A stretch of DNA of 64,000 bases, from positions 1-64,000 of the forward strand of contig NZ_MOBK01000003.1 in assembly GCF_003732265.1 (NCBI RefSeq). Direction: 5' to 3'. Each line of letters starts with the position of its first letter. Position 1 is the stretch's first letter. Position numbers and translations under genes: made by a program. This stretch comes from Pseudomonas brassicacearum (GTDB lineage: Bacteria; Pseudomonadota; Gammaproteobacteria; Pseudomonadales; Pseudomonadaceae). This document shows, piece by piece, positions 19,535 through 28,320 of this stretch. The notes beneath the pieces are model-generated. The model was not told where the DNA came from and ran no database searches. It was given only the letters and a program-made list of their open reading frames with translations.

Positions 19535-20905
19535 ATGAACCGCAGCCTGACCTTGAAACTCGGGGCAATAGCCCTTTTGATTCTGCTATTGCTCATTCCA
19601 TTGCTGATGATCAACGGCATCATCCAGGACCGCCAGCAACTGCGTGACGGTGTACTCGAAGACATCGCCCGCAGTTCCAGTTACAGCCAGCAACTGAGCG
19701 GCCCGCTGATGGTGGTGCCGTATCGAAAAGTGGTGCGCACCTGGAAGCTCAACGAGAAAACCAACCAGCGCTACCAGGACATCGGTGAAGAGCGCGGTCG
19801 TTTGTACTTCCTGCCAGAGCGTTTCGAGCTCGATGGCCAGATCCAGACCGAACTGCGCTCACGAGGCATTTACGAGGCGCGCCTGTTCCACGCTGAAAAC
19901 CACATCAGCGGGCATTTCTCGGTGCCTGCGCAATGGGGCATCAAGGAAGATTTCGCGGATTACCAGTTCGACCAGCCGTTTCTGGCGGTGGGCATCAGTG
20001 ACATTCGCGGCATCGAAAATGCGTTGAAACTGGACCTGAACGGCCAGACGCTGGACTTCGTTCCGGGCAGTCAGGTGGGTTGGCTGGGGGAGGGCGTACA
20101 CGTGACACTGCCGGCGCTGGACACCAAACAAGTCACGGAACTGGCCTTCGGTTTTGACCTGCGTTTGCAGGGCACCGGGCAGTTGCAGATTCTGCCGGTG
20201 GGCAAGACCAGCAAAGTCTCGCTGAGCGCGAACTGGCCGCATCCGAGCTTCATCGGCAACTACCTGCCGGCCCAGCGTGAAGTCACCGATCAAGGTTTTA
20301 CGGCCAACTGGCAGACCTCGTTCTTCTCCACCAACCTGCAGGAAGCGCTGAGCAGTTGTGTATCCGGCGGTGGTTGCGAGGCGTACAACGGACGCAGCTT
20401 TGGCGTGAGCTTTATCGATCCGGTGGATCAGTATCTGAAGAGTGATCGGGCGATCAAATATGCGTTGCTGTTCATCGTCCTGACCTTCGCAGGGTTCTTC
20501 CTGTTCGAAGTGCTGAAAAGCCTGGCGGTGCACCCGGTGCAATACGCGTTGGTCGGCGTGGCCTTGGCGTTCTTTTATCTGTTGCTGCTGTCGCTGTCCG
20601 AACACATCGGCTTTGCCCTGGCGTATCTGTTGTCGTCGGCGGGCTGTGTGCTGTTGATCGGTTTCTATGTCTGCCATGTGCTGCGCAGCGTGCGGCATGG
20701 CTTGAGTTTTTCGGCGGGGTTGGCGGCGTTGTACGGCTTGCTCTATGGCTTGCTGAGTGCCGAGGATTACGCGCTGTTGATGGGCTCGTTGTTGCTGTTC
20801 GGTTTGCTTGGGGTGTTCATGGTGTTGACCCGTAAGCTGGACTGGTATGGGATCGGGCAGAAGAGTGCGAAGCCGATGGTGTTTGATCTGGGGGCGGTGG
20901 AATGA
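19535..20905 (+). CDS. creD: Cell envelope integrity inner membrane protein CreD
   Basis: 456 residues: an N-terminal membrane segment (about 10-30), a large periplasmic domain, and five or six membrane segments from about 310 onward (YALLFIVLTFAGFFLFEVLKSLAVHPVQY is the family signature). The CreBC-regulated effector of the Cre system. GGGAG lies 8 nt before ATG 19535. Separated from creC by about 200 bp with a REP element, so it may have its own promoter. Confidence 0.93.
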   Translation: MNRSLTLKLGAIALLILLLLIPLLMINGIIQDRQQLRDGVLEDIARSSSYSQQLSGPLMVVPYRKVVRTWKLNEKTNQRYQDIGEERGRLYFLPERFELDGQIQTELRSRGIYEARLFHAENHISGHFSVPAQWGIKEDFADYQFDQPFLAVGISDIRGIENALKLDLNGQTLDFVPGSQVGWLGEGVHVTLPALDTKQVTELAFGFDLRLQGTGQLQILPVGKTSKVSLSANWPHPSFIGNYLPAQREVTDQGFTANWQTSFFSTNLQEALSSCVSGGGCEAYNGRSFGVSFIDPVDQYLKSDRAIKYALLFIVLTFAGFFLFEVLKSLAVHPVQYALVGVALAFFYLLLLSLSEHIGFALAYLLSSAGCVLLIGFYVCHVLRSVRHGLSFSAGLAALYGLLYGLLSAEDYALLMGSLLLFGLLGVFMVLTRKLDWYGIGQKSAKPMVFDLGAVE

Positions 20906-20998
20906 GCCGGTCGTTGGGGTTGCGGGAGGATCAGCGGGAAGGGGAGGTATTGGCGACGCTGGTTTTTGAGCTGTTTCCATTAGATCGGGTGTGGTCCA

Positions 20999-21093
20999 TT
21001 CGCGAGCAGGCTCGCTCCCACAGGGGATCTTCGGTGGACTCAAATGCTGTGTACACCAACGATCAAACTGTGGGAGCGAGCCTGCTCGCGAAG
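20999..21093. repeat. REP doublet, GGGAGCGAGCCTGCTCGCGA variant
   Basis: Inverted pair between the convergent ends of creD and the GST gene. Core differs from the majority element at two compensating positions in each arm. Confidence 0.85.
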
Positions 21094-21116
21094 GGGCCGG
21101 TACAGCCGACGCCAAT

Positions 21117-21746
21117 CTAAACCTTAGGCATCGTCGCCAACATCGAAGGCCGCTGACTCACCTCGAAATACCATGCCGCCAACTGCGGATTCGCCTCGCG
21201 CCATTCCAGATCCGGATGGCGCAAGTCGATGTAGCCCAGGGCACAGGCAACGCTGATCGCTGCGACATCGAAATGGCTGGTCAGCTCGGCAATCGCGTCT
21301 TTTTCCAGCAACGCCAAGCCGCGACGAATCTTGTCGCGCTGCGCATCCAGGTACTCGTCCCAATGCTTCTGCGGGTCGCGCAGGACCAACTCGTAACGAA
21401 CCAACACCGACGCGTCCATGATCCCGTCGGCCACGGAGGCCAGGGTCAGGCGCCGCCAGCGAGCCGAGCCTTCGCGCGGAATCAGCGGGTTGCCGACGTG
21501 CTGGTGATCGAGGTAATCGAGGATCACCCGGCTGTCATGGATGACGGTGCCGTCGGCCAGGCGCAGGGCGGGGATTTTGCCCAGCGGGTTGTCTTCGTTG
21601 AGTGACAGGTCCGGGTTCACCGGTGTGAGTACACAGTCCTGCAGCGCCACGCGGCCGGTCTGACCGGTCTCGTGCAGCAGCACCATGACTTTACGAACGA
21701 AGGGCGATAACGAGTTGTGGTACAGGGTCATGCTGGGGGCGGACAT
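21117..21746 (-). CDS. Glutathione S-transferase family protein
   Basis: 209-residue GST. N-terminal thioredoxin-like domain (LYHNSLSPFVRKVMVLLHE, residues about 7-25, then NPLGKIPAL and HDSRVILDYLD), C-terminal all-helical domain ending in the DVAAISVACALGYIDLRH helix. The SPFVRK position usually holding the catalytic Ser/Cys is Ser-Pro. I chose ATG 21746 (MSAPSMTLYH); ATG 21731 is also possible; upstream extension is not conserved-looking. A GST neighbours the fiu locus in P. aeruginosa too, as I recall. Substrate unknown. Confidence 0.9.
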   Translation of the reverse strand: MSAPSMTLYHNSLSPFVRKVMVLLHETGQTGRVALQDCVLTPVNPDLSLNEDNPLGKIPALRLADGTVIHDSRVILDYLDHQHVGNPLIPREGSARWRRLTLASVADGIMDASVLVRYELVLRDPQKHWDEYLDAQRDKIRRGLALLEKDAIAELTSHFDVAAISVACALGYIDLRHPDLEWREANPQLAAWYFEVSQRPSMLATMPKV

Positions 21747-21822
21747 GGCGACGTCTCGGTCGGTGGCAGTGTCGGGCAGCATAGCGCGTTGACCCGATAG
21801 CTCAAGCTCGCTCCTACACAGT

Positions 21823-22002
21823 TCAGTGGCGTTGCAGCAGGCCACGCAGGGCGAAGAACGCGGGCACGCCCAGGCCGAGCCAGCTCAGGGCGTCCCACAC
21901 GCCGTCACCCAGCAGTGCGGCGAACAATCCGGCAGCGCTGAGCAAGGCGATAAACACGGGCGTGCCGAAGACCTTCCAGAAGTTCGATTGCCTGCGCTTC
22001 AT
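21823..22002 (-). CDS. Small two-segment membrane protein downstream of PepSY gene
   Basis: 59 residues with a basic N-terminus (MKRRQSNFWKV) and two hydrophobic segments separated by GDGVWDALSWLG. Its ATG overlaps the stop of the PepSY gene (ATGA), so it is very probably translated with it. I do not recognise a named family; similar small ORFs follow PepSY proteins in siderophore loci. Confidence 0.72.
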   Translation of the reverse strand: MKRRQSNFWKVFGTPVFIALLSAAGLFAALLGDGVWDALSWLGLGVPAFFALRGLLQRH

Positions 22003-23129
22003 GCTTGAGCCTCGGCAGGTTCGAGCACGGGTTTTGCCGCTTTGCGCCGCACCACCCACAGGTAAATCCCGCTGCCGAGCACGATGATGGTCAGCACATC
22101 GAGGGTCGCCCACAGGATCTTCATCGGCATACCGCCGTAATCGCCAAAGTGCAGGGGCTGCGACATGCCCATGGCGTCCATGTACCACGGCCGTTCAGCC
22201 ACGGCGGTGACTTGCAGGGTGCTGGCGTCGATCAGCACCGGTGTCAGCAAGTGCGACGTCAGGTGGGTGCTGCCTTTCATGAACACCGCGTAATGGTGTT
22301 CGCTGGAAAAACGCGTGCCGGGAAAGGCGATGAAGTCAGGCGTCATGTCTGGCGCCACTTCTTCGGCGATGTCGAGCAAACGGCTCGCCGGTGCGAGGTG
22401 CGTCAGCGGCGGCGCGTCGCGGTACGGCGCGACCATCGCGGTCAGGCTGTCATTGCGCCAGGCAGCAATCAGCAGGTCGGCGCAGGCGCTGATCACGCCG
22501 GTCACACCGACAACCAGCGCCCAGGTCAGCGTGATCACGCCGATCAGGTTGTGCAGATCCAGCCAGCGCAGGCGGGCGGATTTGTCCTGGCGCACGGTGG
22601 CGAATTTCAAGCGACGCATGAAGGGCAAGTACAGCACGGTCCCGGAAATGATCGCAGCCACAAACATCAGCCCCATGAACGCCAGCAGCAACTTGCCCGG
22701 CAGACCGGCAAACATGTCCACGTGCAGGCGCAGCATGATCATCATGAAGCCGCCATTGGCCGAGGGCATTTCCACGGCTTCGCCAGTGCGGGCGTCGAGC
22801 ATGAAAGTGTGGGAGGAGTTCGGCTCGGTGGCGGCGGTGGCCGCCATGATCGTAACGGCGCCGTTGGGCTCGTCGTCTTCAAAACCGAAATATTGCATGA
22901 CCTCACCGGGGCGGTGCTTTTCAGCCGCCCGCACCAACTGCTGCAAATCCAGCCTCGGCGTGTCCGCCGGCATCGACTTCAACTCGGCGGCATCGCCCAG
23001 CAGATGGTCGATCTCGTGGTGGAAGATCAACGGCAATCCGGTCAGTGCCAGCATCAGCAGGAAGACCGTGCAGATCAGGCTGGTCCAAGTGTGGACGAAG
23101 GACCAGCGGCGAATTGTTTTACTTTTCAT
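21999..23129 (-). CDS. PepSY-associated membrane protein, putative siderophore-iron reductase
   Basis: 376 residues with four membrane helices: about 15-37 (HTWTSLICTVFLLMLALTG), 145-165, 195-218 and 345-362, with periplasmic PepSY parts between. HxxxG-type histidines in HTWTSLI and LHNLIGV could bind haem. Proteins of this kind (FoxB, FpvG families) reduce ferric siderophores or help import them after TonB-dependent uptake. It follows the TonB receptor by 73 bp on the same strand, which supports that role here; direct function is inference. Confidence 0.86.
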   Translation of the reverse strand: MKSKTIRRWSFVHTWTSLICTVFLLMLALTGLPLIFHHEIDHLLGDAAELKSMPADTPRLDLQQLVRAAEKHRPGEVMQYFGFEDDEPNGAVTIMAATAATEPNSSHTFMLDARTGEAVEMPSANGGFMMIMLRLHVDMFAGLPGKLLLAFMGLMFVAAIISGTVLYLPFMRRLKFATVRQDKSARLRWLDLHNLIGVITLTWALVVGVTGVISACADLLIAAWRNDSLTAMVAPYRDAPPLTHLAPASRLLDIAEEVAPDMTPDFIAFPGTRFSSEHHYAVFMKGSTHLTSHLLTPVLIDASTLQVTAVAERPWYMDAMGMSQPLHFGDYGGMPMKILWATLDVLTIIVLGSGIYLWVVRRKAAKPVLEPAEAQA

Positions 23130-23202
23130 TTCCAGGCCTTCAGAAATACCAAAGCCGCCCTGAAGAGGACGGCCTGGTGTTGGGGCATGTCAGGTCAGAC
23201 GA

Positions 23203-25629
23203 TTACCACTTGTAGGTTGCACTGGCGACGACGCTGCGCTGGTCGCCGTAGTAGCAGTAGAAACTGTCGCACGTGGAGATGTAGTCCTTGTTGAACAAGT
23301 TAGTGGCGTTCAGGGCCAGGGACGCACCTTTCAGGGTGTTGTCCAGGCGGCCGAGGTCGTAATGAACGGCGGCGTCGAACAGGGTGTAGGCATCGGCCTT
23401 GCCCAGTTCGGTGTTGGCCTGGTCGCCGTAGGTGTTGCCGGTGTAGCGAACGCCGGCGCCTACGCCGAAACCGTCCAGCACGCCGTTGTGCCAGGTGTAG
23501 TCCGTCCACAGCGAGGCCTGTTGGTTAGGCATCAGTTGCAGGCGATTGCCCTTGAAGTCGCCATCCTGCACTTCGGATTTGGCCAGGGTGTACGCGGCGA
23601 TGAGCTTGAGGTTTTCGGTCACGTCGGAAACCGCTTCCAGTTCCAGGCCTTTGACTTTGACTTCACCGGTCTGGCTGGTGATCGGCGTGGCGCCGACGGT
23701 GGTGGTGACCGAGACGTTTTTCTGGGTCAGGTCGTAGATCGCAGCGGTCAGCAGGGTGTCGCTGCCGGGCGGCTGGTACTTGATGCCCAGTTCCCACTGC
23801 TTGCCTTCGGTGGGTTTGAACGATTCGGTGGACGAAGCCGCCGCACCGGTGGTCGGCTGGAAGGATTCGGCGTACGACAGGTACGGCACGAAGCCCGAGT
23901 CGAACACGTAGCTGATCGCTGCGTTGCCGCTGAAATTCTTGTCGCGCTCGGTGTTGGTGGCATCGCCCTTGTTGAAGAACTTGGTGCCGGTGTGCACCCA
24001 GTCTTCACGGCCGCCGAGGGTCAGGCGCCATTGGTCGAGGGCTATTTGATCCTGCACATACAGGCCGGTCTGGTAGGTCTTCTGGTCGTAATCGTAGAAC
24101 GCGGTGGAACGCGCCGGACGCTCGATCGGCAAGCCATGGATCGGGTTGTTGACGTTGATCGGCGGCGCGCTGCCGAAGATCGAGGTGTAGTTGGTGTTGC
24201 TGCGCTGGTGGTCCAGACCCAGCAGCACGGTGTGATTCACTTCACCGGTCGCGAAGTCGGCCTGGAAGTTGTTGTCCACGGCGAACTGGCTGATGTCTTC
24301 GTCAACGCTGGTGGTGGTGCGGTCAACGTTGCCCGCATCATCCACCTGGAAGAACGGATACGAACCGACGGTGATAGCCTGGAACGACAGGTCCGACTTG
24401 GTGTAACGCAGGTTCTGCCGGAATTGCCAGACGTCGTTCAGGCGATGTTCAAACGCATAGCCCAGCGCGTAGTAGGTGCGATCGTAGTATTCCCAGTCCG
24501 GGTCACCGAGGTTCTTGTGGTGGGAAATATCGCCGAACGGCATGTCGATTTTGGTGCCTTGCACCGGCAGGAACTGGCTGGTGATGCCGGTATCGTCACG
24601 GGTGAACTGGGTGAGCAAGGTGAACCGGGTGTCTTCGTCGATGTTCCAGGTCAGGCTCGGCGCGATGTTGTAGCGCTTGTTCTCGACGTGGTCGATCTGC
24701 GTGTCGCTGTCGCGCACCACGCCGCTCAAGCCGTAGAGAAACTCGCCTTCGTCATCGATCTTGCCGGTGCTGGCGAAGTTGATCTGGCGCTGGTTGTCGC
24801 TGCCGTATTGCACCTCGATCTCGCTACTATCCACAGCACTTGGGCGGCGGCTGACCATGTCGAGCAGGCCGCCGGGCGGGGTCTGGCCGTATACCGAGGA
24901 TGCCGGGCCGCGCAGCACGGCGAGGCGATCGAGGTTCCAGGTTTCCTGTTTCGGGTTGGCGTACACGCCTTTGGGCAGTGGCAGGCCGTCGAGGAACTGG
25001 GTCGGTTCGAAACCACGCACGCGCAACCAGTCGGCGCGGGTGTCGCTGCCGTAGCTGCTGGCGGTGGTGCCGGGCATGTAGCGTACGGCGTCATCGAGGT
25101 TCTGGACGTTGCGGTCGTCCATTTGCTCGCGGGTAACGACGGAAATAGAGCGCGGTGCTTCGACCAGCGCGGTGTCGGTCTTGGTGCCGGCGGCGGTGCG
25201 TTTGGCGAGGTAGCCATCGACCGGGCCCCAGGCGCTTTCGGTGTTTTCCACACCGATGACGGCAGTTTCCGGCAGGGCCAGTGTGCCCTCGGGAATGGCC
25301 ACCAGGCTGTAGGTGCCAGCGCTGCTCTGTTCCAGTTGCAGACCGGTGCCGCGCAAGGCTTCACGCAGGGCGGCGGCCGCGTCGAACTGACCCTTCACCG
25401 GTGCCGAGGTCTTGCCTGCGGCCAGGGATGGATTCAGCGACAGCGCCAGACCGGCCTGGCTGGCAATCTGATTCAGGGTGCTGGCCAATGGCGCAGCCGG
25501 CAGGTTGTAGGCGTGAACGCTGGAGGCCTGTTCAGCGGCGATCAGCTGAGTGCTGGCCAGAGGGGCGCAAAGGGCAATGGCGATTGCCAGCAGACTGGGG
25601 CGCAACAAGGTGTTCAGCGAACGGGACAT
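23203..25629 (-). CDS. fiuA: TonB-dependent siderophore receptor with STN signalling domain (FiuA/FhuA-like)
   Basis: 808 residues from ATG 25629 (AGGAG 8 nt upstream). Signal peptide to about 32, STN domain about 45-115 that talks to the FecR-type regulator, TonB box region, plug (EAPRSISVVTREQMDDRN, then DWLRVRGFEPTQFLDG), 22-strand barrel ending in ATYKW. The C-terminal cysteine pair in CDSFYCYYG is typical of the FhuA/ferrichrome and ferrioxamine receptors. Upstream genes encode the matching FecR and FecI. Order creBCD-GST-receptor-FecR-FecI matches P. aeruginosa fiuARI as I recall it, hence the symbol; FoxA-type ferrioxamine uptake is the main alternative. Confidence 0.9.
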   Translation of the reverse strand: MSRSLNTLLRPSLLAIAIALCAPLASTQLIAAEQASSVHAYNLPAAPLASTLNQIASQAGLALSLNPSLAAGKTSAPVKGQFDAAAALREALRGTGLQLEQSSAGTYSLVAIPEGTLALPETAVIGVENTESAWGPVDGYLAKRTAAGTKTDTALVEAPRSISVVTREQMDDRNVQNLDDAVRYMPGTTASSYGSDTRADWLRVRGFEPTQFLDGLPLPKGVYANPKQETWNLDRLAVLRGPASSVYGQTPPGGLLDMVSRRPSAVDSSEIEVQYGSDNQRQINFASTGKIDDEGEFLYGLSGVVRDSDTQIDHVENKRYNIAPSLTWNIDEDTRFTLLTQFTRDDTGITSQFLPVQGTKIDMPFGDISHHKNLGDPDWEYYDRTYYALGYAFEHRLNDVWQFRQNLRYTKSDLSFQAITVGSYPFFQVDDAGNVDRTTTSVDEDISQFAVDNNFQADFATGEVNHTVLLGLDHQRSNTNYTSIFGSAPPINVNNPIHGLPIERPARSTAFYDYDQKTYQTGLYVQDQIALDQWRLTLGGREDWVHTGTKFFNKGDATNTERDKNFSGNAAISYVFDSGFVPYLSYAESFQPTTGAAASSTESFKPTEGKQWELGIKYQPPGSDTLLTAAIYDLTQKNVSVTTTVGATPITSQTGEVKVKGLELEAVSDVTENLKLIAAYTLAKSEVQDGDFKGNRLQLMPNQQASLWTDYTWHNGVLDGFGVGAGVRYTGNTYGDQANTELGKADAYTLFDAAVHYDLGRLDNTLKGASLALNATNLFNKDYISTCDSFYCYYGDQRSVVASATYKW

Positions 25630-25751
25630 ACGGCGGCTCCTGAATGGAAACATTTCTCAATTGCTTAGGTGCCGGACGAGAATTGAAAAGTGATAGGGCT
25701 GGATGAAAATAATTTCGATTCAGTAATTGGATGCTGATTTGAAGACAGTAT

Positions 25752-25887
25752 TGTGGCGAGGGGGCTTGTCGGATCGCCGCACCGTCCCGTTCGGCTGCGG
25801 AGCAGTCGTAGACTCAGCGAATGCGGTTTGCCAAGAAAGCTCGGGGCCGCTTCGCGACCCAACGGGGGCAAGCCCCCTCGCCACAGG
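25752..25887. repeat. REP doublet, GGCGAGGGGGCTTG family
   Basis: Inverted pair occupying about half of the gap between the FecR-type gene and the receptor gene, so read-through from the regulators to the receptor must cross it. Confidence 0.85.
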
Positions 25888-25901
25888 GTTTTGTATTGGA
25901 C

Positions 25902-26873
25902 TCAAGGTTTGGCATCAGCCTTCGCCACTGTCACCCACCACGGCGCGTGCTGTTCGATCTGCACCGGCAGGGTCGGCAGCAGGGCACTCAAGGCTTTGTC
26001 GGTGTCATGCAGCGGGAAGCTGCCGGTGATCCGCAGGTTGGCAATCTCGGGTGCAACACCCAAGTGCCCGCGCCGATACCGGCCGAGTTCATGCACCAGG
26101 TCTTCCAGGCGGGCGTTATCGACCACCAGCATGCCGCGCGTCCACGCATCGGCGCCGGCATTCACGGCAACAATCGGCCCCAGGCCGTTGCTGCGCATCA
26201 GCACTTGCTGGCCTTCTTGCAGAATCTGTTCTTCAGGACTCGCCTGCGGATGCGCGGCGACGGCGGACTTCAACACGCTCAGGCGCGTGCCTTCTTCCTC
26301 GCGCTTGACCAGGAACAACGTGCCGAGTGCGCGCATGCTGCCTTCGCGGGTTTCGACGATAAACGGGCGGGCATCGCCGTGACCGGTCTCGACGAGGATT
26401 TCGCCTTCCTGAACGATGATCCGCCGCTGCTTCTCATCAAAACGGATGTCCACGGCGCTGTGGGTGTTGAGGTTGAGCCGCGTGCCGTCCGCCAGGCGCA
26501 GGGTGCGCTGCTCACCGGTGGCAGTGCGCTGGTCGGCCAGCCAGTAGTCGACCGGCAGATAACGCTCACCGGCAAACAACGCCAGCCCGATCACCGCGAT
26601 AACACTGGCCGCGCCGCTGCCCAGTTTGCGCACACGACGGCGAATACTTTCACGCGATTGCAGCAACGCGGTACGAGCCGGGCCGTTGGCGACGCTGAAA
26701 CGCTGGTCGAGCATGCCCAACTGGCGCCAGGCGCGGGCATGTTCCTCGTGGGCTGCGTGCCACTGGCTGAACGCTTCGCGCTCCACCGGGCTGCCAGAGT
26801 CGAGGGACAATTGCCAGGCAATCGCCGCATCCAGCACCTTGGCCGACACCGGTTTGGAACTGACCGGGCTCAT
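25902..26873 (-). CDS. fiuR: FecR-family anti-sigma/regulator
   Basis: 323 residues. N-terminal cytoplasmic anti-sigma domain (DUF4880 type, AIAWQLSLDSGSPVEREAFSQWHAAHEEHARAW compressed here as about 17-50), one membrane segment (about 88-105), periplasmic FecR domain (TLRLADGTRLNLNTHSAVDIRF) and a C-terminal STN-like part that contacts the receptor's signalling domain. ATGA overlap with the sigma gene. Symbol assigned by gene order only. Confidence 0.9.
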   Translation of the reverse strand: MSPVSSKPVSAKVLDAAIAWQLSLDSGSPVEREAFSQWHAAHEEHARAWRQLGMLDQRFSVANGPARTALLQSRESIRRRVRKLGSGAASVIAVIGLALFAGERYLPVDYWLADQRTATGEQRTLRLADGTRLNLNTHSAVDIRFDEKQRRIIVQEGEILVETGHGDARPFIVETREGSMRALGTLFLVKREEEGTRLSVLKSAVAAHPQASPEEQILQEGQQVLMRSNGLGPIVAVNAGADAWTRGMLVVDNARLEDLVHELGRYRRGHLGVAPEIANLRITGSFPLHDTDKALSALLPTLPVQIEQHAPWWVTVAKADAKP

Positions 26874-27388
26874 ACCGGTTCACCGTACAAGGCGATGTAG
26901 CACTGACGAATCCCCTGGGCCAGGTATTGCCGGACACGCGGCACCGAGACGCCCAGTCGTTCGGCGATTTCGGCATGGGTGAGGCCGTCGAGGCGGTTAT
27001 AGAGAAACGCGGCGCGAGCCTTGCTCGACAGCTGACCCAGCAAACGGTCGATGGCTTTGAGGTCTTCGAGGATCAACTGCTGCTCCTCGACCGACGGTTG
27101 TTCGCCTTCGGGGATCAGCATCAGTTCGGTGAGGTAGGCCTGTTCCAGCGCGGCGCGGCGGAAGTAGTCGAACAGCAGGCCCTTGGCAATCGCCACCAGA
27201 AACGCCCGCGGCTCGCGAGGTTCTTTCAGCTCATCGCGGCCCAGCAACCGCACAAAGGTGTCCTGGCTCAGGTCTTCGGCACGTTGCGGGCACGCCACGT
27301 TGCGTCGCAGCCAGGCCAATAGCCAACCGCGGTGGTCGCGATATAACGCACCAACGAGCTCACTGTGGGGGCTTTGGATTGACGACAC
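26870..27388 (-). CDS. fiuI: FecI-family ECF sigma factor
   Basis: 172 residues, GTG start. Region 2 (RAEDLSQDTFVRLLGRDEL ... RAFLVAIAKGLLFDYFRRAALE) and region 4 (DGLTHAEIAERLGVSVPRVRQYLAQGIRQC) are typical of iron-starvation sigma factors. It should transcribe the receptor gene when the siderophore is bound. A Fur-like sequence lies about 32 bp before the start. Symbol by gene order. Confidence 0.92.
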   Translation of the reverse strand: MSSIQSPHSELVGALYRDHRGWLLAWLRRNVACPQRAEDLSQDTFVRLLGRDELKEPREPRAFLVAIAKGLLFDYFRRAALEQAYLTELMLIPEGEQPSVEEQQLILEDLKAIDRLLGQLSSKARAAFLYNRLDGLTHAEIAERLGVSVPRVRQYLAQGIRQCYIALYGEPV

Positions 27389-27419
27389 GCAGCATCACCG
27401 ATTGGGAAGTGTTAACTAA

Positions 27420-27434
27420 CGAGAATTGTTCGCG
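27420..27434 (-). promoter_or_regulatory. Candidate Fur box upstream of FecI-type sigma gene
   Basis: CGAGAATTGTTCGCG matches about nine of fourteen positions of the 7-1-7 Fur motif (TGATAATNATTATCA). Iron-starvation sigma genes are normally Fur repressed, which makes the position sensible, but the match is weak. Confidence 0.35.
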
Positions 27435-27520
27435 ATTGTGGCAGAGGCGGGGAAGGTAAGCAATTGGCGCTGGTCGGGTGGAGTGTGGCGGTATGCAATC
27501 AGTTGGACCGCGTTATCGTT

Positions 27521-27589
27521 CATCGCGGGCAAGCCACGCTCCCACAGGGGTACTTGGTCACCTTGTGGGAGCGTGGCTTGCCCGCGATG
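27521..27589. repeat. REP doublet variant with GTGGCTTGCCCGCGATG core
   Basis: Perfect 26-bp inverted arms, loop about 17 bp. The core differs from the common element but both arms carry the matching changes. Confidence 0.88.
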
Positions 27590-27612
27590 GGGCCAGAACA
27601 GTCACTGCATAG

Positions 27613-28320
27613 TTAGAAGGACGGCGCATGCTGCCGCCTTTTCCACTGACTCAACCGCTGCTGCAAATTCAACGGACTATGAATCTGCTGCTGCCGCGCC
27701 CGGCTAAACAGGATCAGCGCCAACTCAGCCGTCGCCAACGCATCGGCACTGGCGTTATGTCGCTCGAACACCTCCAGTTTGAACCAGTCGATCCACTCAT
27801 CCAGCCCGGCCTCGCGAATATGCGCCTGAGGGCACAGCAGCGGGGCGATGTCTGCCACGTCCAGAAACGGATTCGTCAACTTGTAGCCCAAGTGGTCTTT
27901 CAATGCGCGGCCCAGCATGTGCTGATCGAACGGTGCATGAAACGCCAACACCGGGCTGTCGCCGAGGAACTCCATGAAGTCGAGCAAGGCTTGCGCCGGG
28001 TCGCTGCCGGCCGCAATGGCGCTGGGGCCGAGGCCATGAATCAGCACGCTGGGTGCGAGCTTCAGGTCGGCGCATTGCAACGTGCGTTCGAACTGCTGGC
28101 TGAAGTCGATGGCGCCGTCCTCGATCACCACGGCACCAATGGACAACACCCGATCCTTGTTCAGGTTGAGCCCGGTGGTTTCCAGGTCGAGCACCACCCA
28201 GCGCTGTTCACGCAGGCTGCATTCACCCAGCTCGGCCACCGCCGGCAAGCGCTTGAGTCGTTGCTGCAACTCTTCCGTCAGCAGCGGGGTGGCCGGACGC
28301 AGCCATGAAAACAGGCTCAT
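27613..28320 (-). CDS. DEDDh 3'-5' exonuclease (DnaQ/PolC epsilon-like)
   Basis: 235 residues. Exo I motif VLDLETTGLN (about 42-51), Exo II in AFHAPFDQHML, and Exo III HNASADALATAEL giving the DEDDh histidine and aspartate. N-terminal 40 residues are outside the nuclease fold. Its ATG overlaps the end of the cNMP/CBS/DUF294 gene (ATGA), a pairing seen in other Gammaproteobacteria. Probably a stand-alone nuclease rather than the replicative DnaQ. Confidence 0.9.
   Translation of the reverse strand: MSLFSWLRPATPLLTEELQQRLKRLPAVAELGECSLREQRWVVLDLETTGLNLNKDRVLSIGAVVIEDGAIDFSQQFERTLQCADLKLAPSVLIHGLGPSAIAAGSDPAQALLDFMEFLGDSPVLAFHAPFDQHMLGRALKDHLGYKLTNPFLDVADIAPLLCPQAHIREAGLDEWIDWFKLEVFERHNASADALATAELALILFSRARQQQIHSPLNLQQRLSQWKRRQHAPSF

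Noticed and set aside
20902-21120. Small ORF overlapping the creD stop by ATGA
   Set aside because: Most of its codons are a translated REP doublet, so the coding look is accidental.
23362-25668. 768-codon plus-strand frame opposite the TonB receptor
   Set aside because: Antisense shadow of a well-supported receptor gene; composition is typical of reversed GC-rich codons.
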